Source: a bacterium
GTDB taxonomy: Bacteria > Planctomycetota > J058 > JACQDU01
Length of the DNA stretch: 6,662 nucleotides
NCBI GenBank assembly: GCA_016200955.1
Contig: JACQDU010000255.1
Span: 1 to 6,662 of the forward strand
Direction: 5' to 3'
Shown here: positions 4,306 through 6,662 of the stretch, piece after piece
Layout of the letters: each line of letters opens with the position of its first letter
Position numbering within the stretch: the first letter of the stretch is position 1
Made by a program: the position numbers and the translations under genes
The notes under the pieces: model-generated
The model's input: only the letters and a program-made list of their open reading frames with translations
The model's database searches: none
Told to the model about the DNA's origin: nothing

Positions 4306-6662
4306 ATGGCCGCGCACCGCAAGACGATCGGGTTCGCGTCGATCCTCGCGGCGGCGCTCGCGGGAGCGCTCGCGCACGCGGGGGAGGACGAGCGCCTCGT
4401 CTGGGAGCTCGGGCTCGACTGCTACCGCTACGACCTCGACGAGGACCTGAAGCTGCGCATGTGCCCCGACGCGGGGCTTGCTCCCTCGATCCTCCCCGCG
4501 CAGCTCGTCTCATCGACCGACTTCGAGAAGCAGCGCCGCTACAAGATCGACATACGGCAAGTCGGCGAGCTCGTCTGGCACTACGCCCTCCACCTCCCGG
4601 AAGGGGAGTACGGCGCGAAGGGCGGCTCGCTCCCGGTGGAGGACCCCTTCAGCTTCCCGTCGGTCAAGGGCGAGATCGTCGCGCGGGGCCAGGACGAGGT
4701 CCGCAGGAACAAGGACGGCACCGCGACCGCGACGGTCACGCTCGCTCTCGCGCACGAGAAGATCCCGACGGCGAAGCCGAACGAGGAGCAGCAGCTCCCG
4801 ATCTTCGAGAGCGGGGCCACGCTCAAGGTCGAGCGGACGTTCACGAACGAATACAAGGGTGGCGGCCCTCCTCCCGCGGGCGAGAGGCGGCGGCTCGTGA
4901 CCGAGGCGAAGTTCGAGCTCACGCTCTCGAGGAAGTCGGGAACGAAGCTCTACCCGTTCAAGAACGTCGGGCGGATCGTGCTCGCGGGGAAGGTGGATGC
5001 CACGCAGAAGCAGTTCCTCTCCGACGTGATCGCGGCGATCGGGCGAGGCTCGCGCTGGCTCCGCGTCGGTCTCTCGAACCGGCTCAACGCGTTCCGCGGC
5101 TCCAAGGACAAGAACCAGGTCCTGGGGAAGGTCGCTCTCCCGACGTTCGCGCTCCTGCGCTCGGGCGTGCCGCCGTCCGACCTGAAGGACGCCTTCGAGT
5201 TCATGGGAGAGTGCGAGCTCAAGGAGGTCTACTCCGTCTCCGTCTATATCATGGCTCTCGAGGCGCGCTCGATCGTGCGCGAGGAGGTGCCCGCGGTCCA
5301 GAACGGGAGGACCGTCGCGCGCTTCCGGAAGACGCCGCTCCCTCCCGCCGACAAGGAGCGCATGTCGCGCGCCGCGCGGTGGCTGATCGCCACCCGCAAG
5401 CACGGCGAGGGCTGGTGGAGCTACGGCGGCAACCCCGGCCACGAGCTGGATCCTCCGCCGAAGACGGGGAACGCGCCGCAGGACGGGATCCCTCTCTCGA
5501 ACGGCACGGGCGTCGGGCCTTGTGCGACCAAGGGCGACCGCTCGAACTCCCAGTTCGCGACGCTCGCTCTGCACGTCGCCGCGACGAGCGGGATCCCGGT
5601 GGACTGGAACGTCTGGAAGGAGATCGCCGACGAGTGCGTCGCGAACCAGGAAGGCGACGGGCCCGCCCAGAGCGTCGCGGACGTCGAGTGGACGCCGCAG
5701 GCTCCTCCCGGCGTTCCGCCGGAGGCGGGCCCGGATCCTTTCGCTCCGGGCACGCGAGACCGCGCGCCTTCGGCGAACGGCGCCGCGGCGAAGTCGCGCG
5801 GGTGGAAGTACGACTCGGGGTGGCACTCGTGGGGCTCCATGACGGGCGCCGGGCTCATGCAGCTCGTGATCGCGCGCGAGGGTTTGCGCCGCGCGGGGAA
5901 GCTCGACAAGGAGCTCGACCAGAAGGCCGTCTGCGGGATCCGTGACGGCGTGGCGTGGTGGGAGCAGAACTGGACTCCCTCGCGGCACGTCAAGAAGGCG
6001 CTGAACGACTGGTACTACTACTACATGTATTCCGTCGAGAAGGGCATGGAGACGAGCGGCGTCGAGAAGCTCGGGCCCCACGACTGGTGGCGCGAGGGAA
6101 GCTCGGCTCTCCTGACTCTCGAGGACTCGAAGAAGGGCCGCTGGAACGGACCCGCGGGCGAGGATGTGGACGACACGAGCTTCGCTCTCCTGTTCCTGAA
6201 CCGGGCGACTCTCCCCGCGACGATCGTCGTCCAGGACCAGGTCAAGATCGCCACGGGCGAGCAGGACCCCGAGGCATGGGACCAGGTCTTCGTGGACGGG
6301 ACCGGCTACGTGAGGCTGCGCCAGGTCCTCGCCGCGCTCGAGGGGGCGCTGCCCGAGCAGCTGAAGACTTTCCTCAAGGTCGCCGAGAAGGGCTTCGACG
6401 TCCTCGAGGAGGACCGGAGGCCGCGCCTCGTCCCGGACCTCCTGCGGCTCCTCGGAGCGACGAACAAGGACGTGCACAAGCTCGTTCTCCGGGCGCTCCG
6501 GGAGTCGTCGGGCTTCGAGGACGAGCTCAGGGCGCGCGCCTTCCACGCTCGCTGGCAGGAGGTCGCGCACGCCTGCGAGCACAAGGACGAAGATGCGATC
6601 CCGAAGATCCGCGCGATCCTCCGCGACGCCGAGGCCTCGCTCCCGCTCAAGCGGGCGGCGTG
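4306..6662 (+). CDS. Secreted alpha/alpha-toroid (prenyltransferase/squalene-cyclase-like repeat) protein, open at the right edge
   Basis: At least 785 residues, running to the window end without a stop. Residues 1-25 form a typical signal peptide: basic start with Arg5 and Lys6, hydrophobic Ala/Leu core, AHA before the likely cut at 25/26. Residues 26-290 are a mixed, apparently beta-rich region I do not recognise. Residues about 294-632 carry toroid-type helix pairs: VYSVSVYIMALEAR (308-321), GEGWWSYGG (367-375), DRSNSQFATLALHVAA (411-426), GWKYDSGWHSWGSMTGAGL (499-517) and DVDDTSFALLFLNRA (620-634). This layout matches terpenoid-cyclase/prenyltransferase-like repeat proteins that are common and mostly uncharacterised in Planctomycetota. 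A Pro/Ala-rich insert sits at 455-498. Residues 668-785 are helical and HEAT-like. Most relatives have no shown enzyme activity, so I call the fold, not a reaction. It lies 79 bp after the kinase stop on the same strand, with its own ribosome binding site. The final two bases, TG, may begin a stop or a further codon. Confidence 0.85.
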   Translation, partial: MAAHRKTIGFASILAAALAGALAHAGEDERLVWELGLDCYRYDLDEDLKLRMCPDAGLAPSILPAQLVSSTDFEKQRRYKIDIRQVGELVWHYALHLPEGEYGAKGGSLPVEDPFSFPSVKGEIVARGQDEVRRNKDGTATATVTLALAHEKIPTAKPNEEQQLPIFESGATLKVERTFTNEYKGGGPPPAGERRRLVTEAKFELTLSRKSGTKLYPFKNVGRIVLAGKVDATQKQFLSDVIAAIGRGSRWLRVGLSNRLNAFRGSKDKNQVLGKVALPTFALLRSGVPPSDLKDAFEFMGECELKEVYSVSVYIMALEARSIVREEVPAVQNGRTVARFRKTPLPPADKERMSRAARWLIATRKHGEGWWSYGGNPGHELDPPPKTGNAPQDGIPLSNGTGVGPCATKGDRSNSQFATLALHVAATSGIPVDWNVWKEIADECVANQEGDGPAQSVADVEWTPQAPPGVPPEAGPDPFAPGTRDRAPSANGAAAKSRGWKYDSGWHSWGSMTGAGLMQLVIAREGLRRAGKLDKELDQKAVCGIRDGVAWWEQNWTPSRHVKKALNDWYYYYMYSVEKGMETSGVEKLGPHDWWREGSSALLTLEDSKKGRWNGPAGEDVDDTSFALLFLNRATLPATIVVQDQVKIATGEQDPEAWDQVFVDGTGYVRLRQVLAALEGALPEQLKTFLKVAEKGFDVLEEDRRPRLVPDLLRLLGATNKDVHKLVLRALRESSGFEDELRARAFHARWQEVAHACEHKDEDAIPKIRAILRDAEASLPLKRAA

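Noticed and set aside
4266..5945. A 559-codon plus-strand frame overlapping the start of the toroid gene
   Set aside because: It is an Arg/Gly-rich shifted reading. The true frame begins at 4306 with a ribosome binding site and signal peptide.
4510..6582. A 690-codon open frame on the minus strand opposite the toroid gene
   Set aside because: Same reason: the plus strand carries a signal peptide and coherent repeat motifs, while this frame shows only Arg/Leu/Glu-rich shadow sequence.
1..6662. Defence system, CRISPR, mobile element or RNA gene
   Set aside because: No direct-repeat/spacer array, transposase, integrase, terminal inverted repeats, tRNA-like fold or nuclease motif was seen on either strand. 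The kinase is of the common signalling type.

Overview
The window is high-GC bacterial DNA (by eye about two thirds or more G+C), almost entirely coding, with strong preference for GCG, CTC, ATC, GAG, GAC and CGC codons in all three genes. A Hanks-type Ser/Thr kinase with an N-terminal zinc ribbon, one membrane segment and a long TPR tail, next to an exported alpha-toroid (prenyltransferase/squalene-cyclase-like) protein, is a combination I associate with Planctomycetota. That assignment is inference from gene content. Acidobacteriota or Myxococcota cannot be excluded.

Layout: (1) 1-815, minus strand: the first 271 codons of an M20D metallo-amidohydrolase, cut by the left edge. (2) 816-926: a 111-bp divergent intergenic region with a perfect 14-bp palindrome covering the amidohydrolase Shine-Dalgarno site. 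(3) 927-4226, plus strand: a complete membrane-anchored Ser/Thr protein kinase with nine tandem TPR units. (4) 4227-4305: a short gap with a candidate extended -10 promoter and a clear ribosome binding site. (5) 4306-6662, plus strand: a secreted alpha/alpha-toroid protein open to the right edge. The last two bases are TG, so the stop could lie right at the edge.

How the genes relate: the kinase and amidohydrolase are divergently transcribed from the same short region. The toroid gene follows the kinase on the same strand but seems to have its own promoter and ribosome binding site, so read-through is possible but a tight operon is not shown. If the topology is as drawn, the kinase senses outside the cytoplasm through its TPR/helical tail, and the toroid protein is also exported, so both could act in the same envelope compartment. 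No functional link is shown by the sequence. I see no RNA gene, CRISPR array, insertion sequence, attachment site or defence locus. The best leads are a DxDD-like motif in the toroid protein, its unassigned N-terminal domain, and the unassigned helical region of the kinase.
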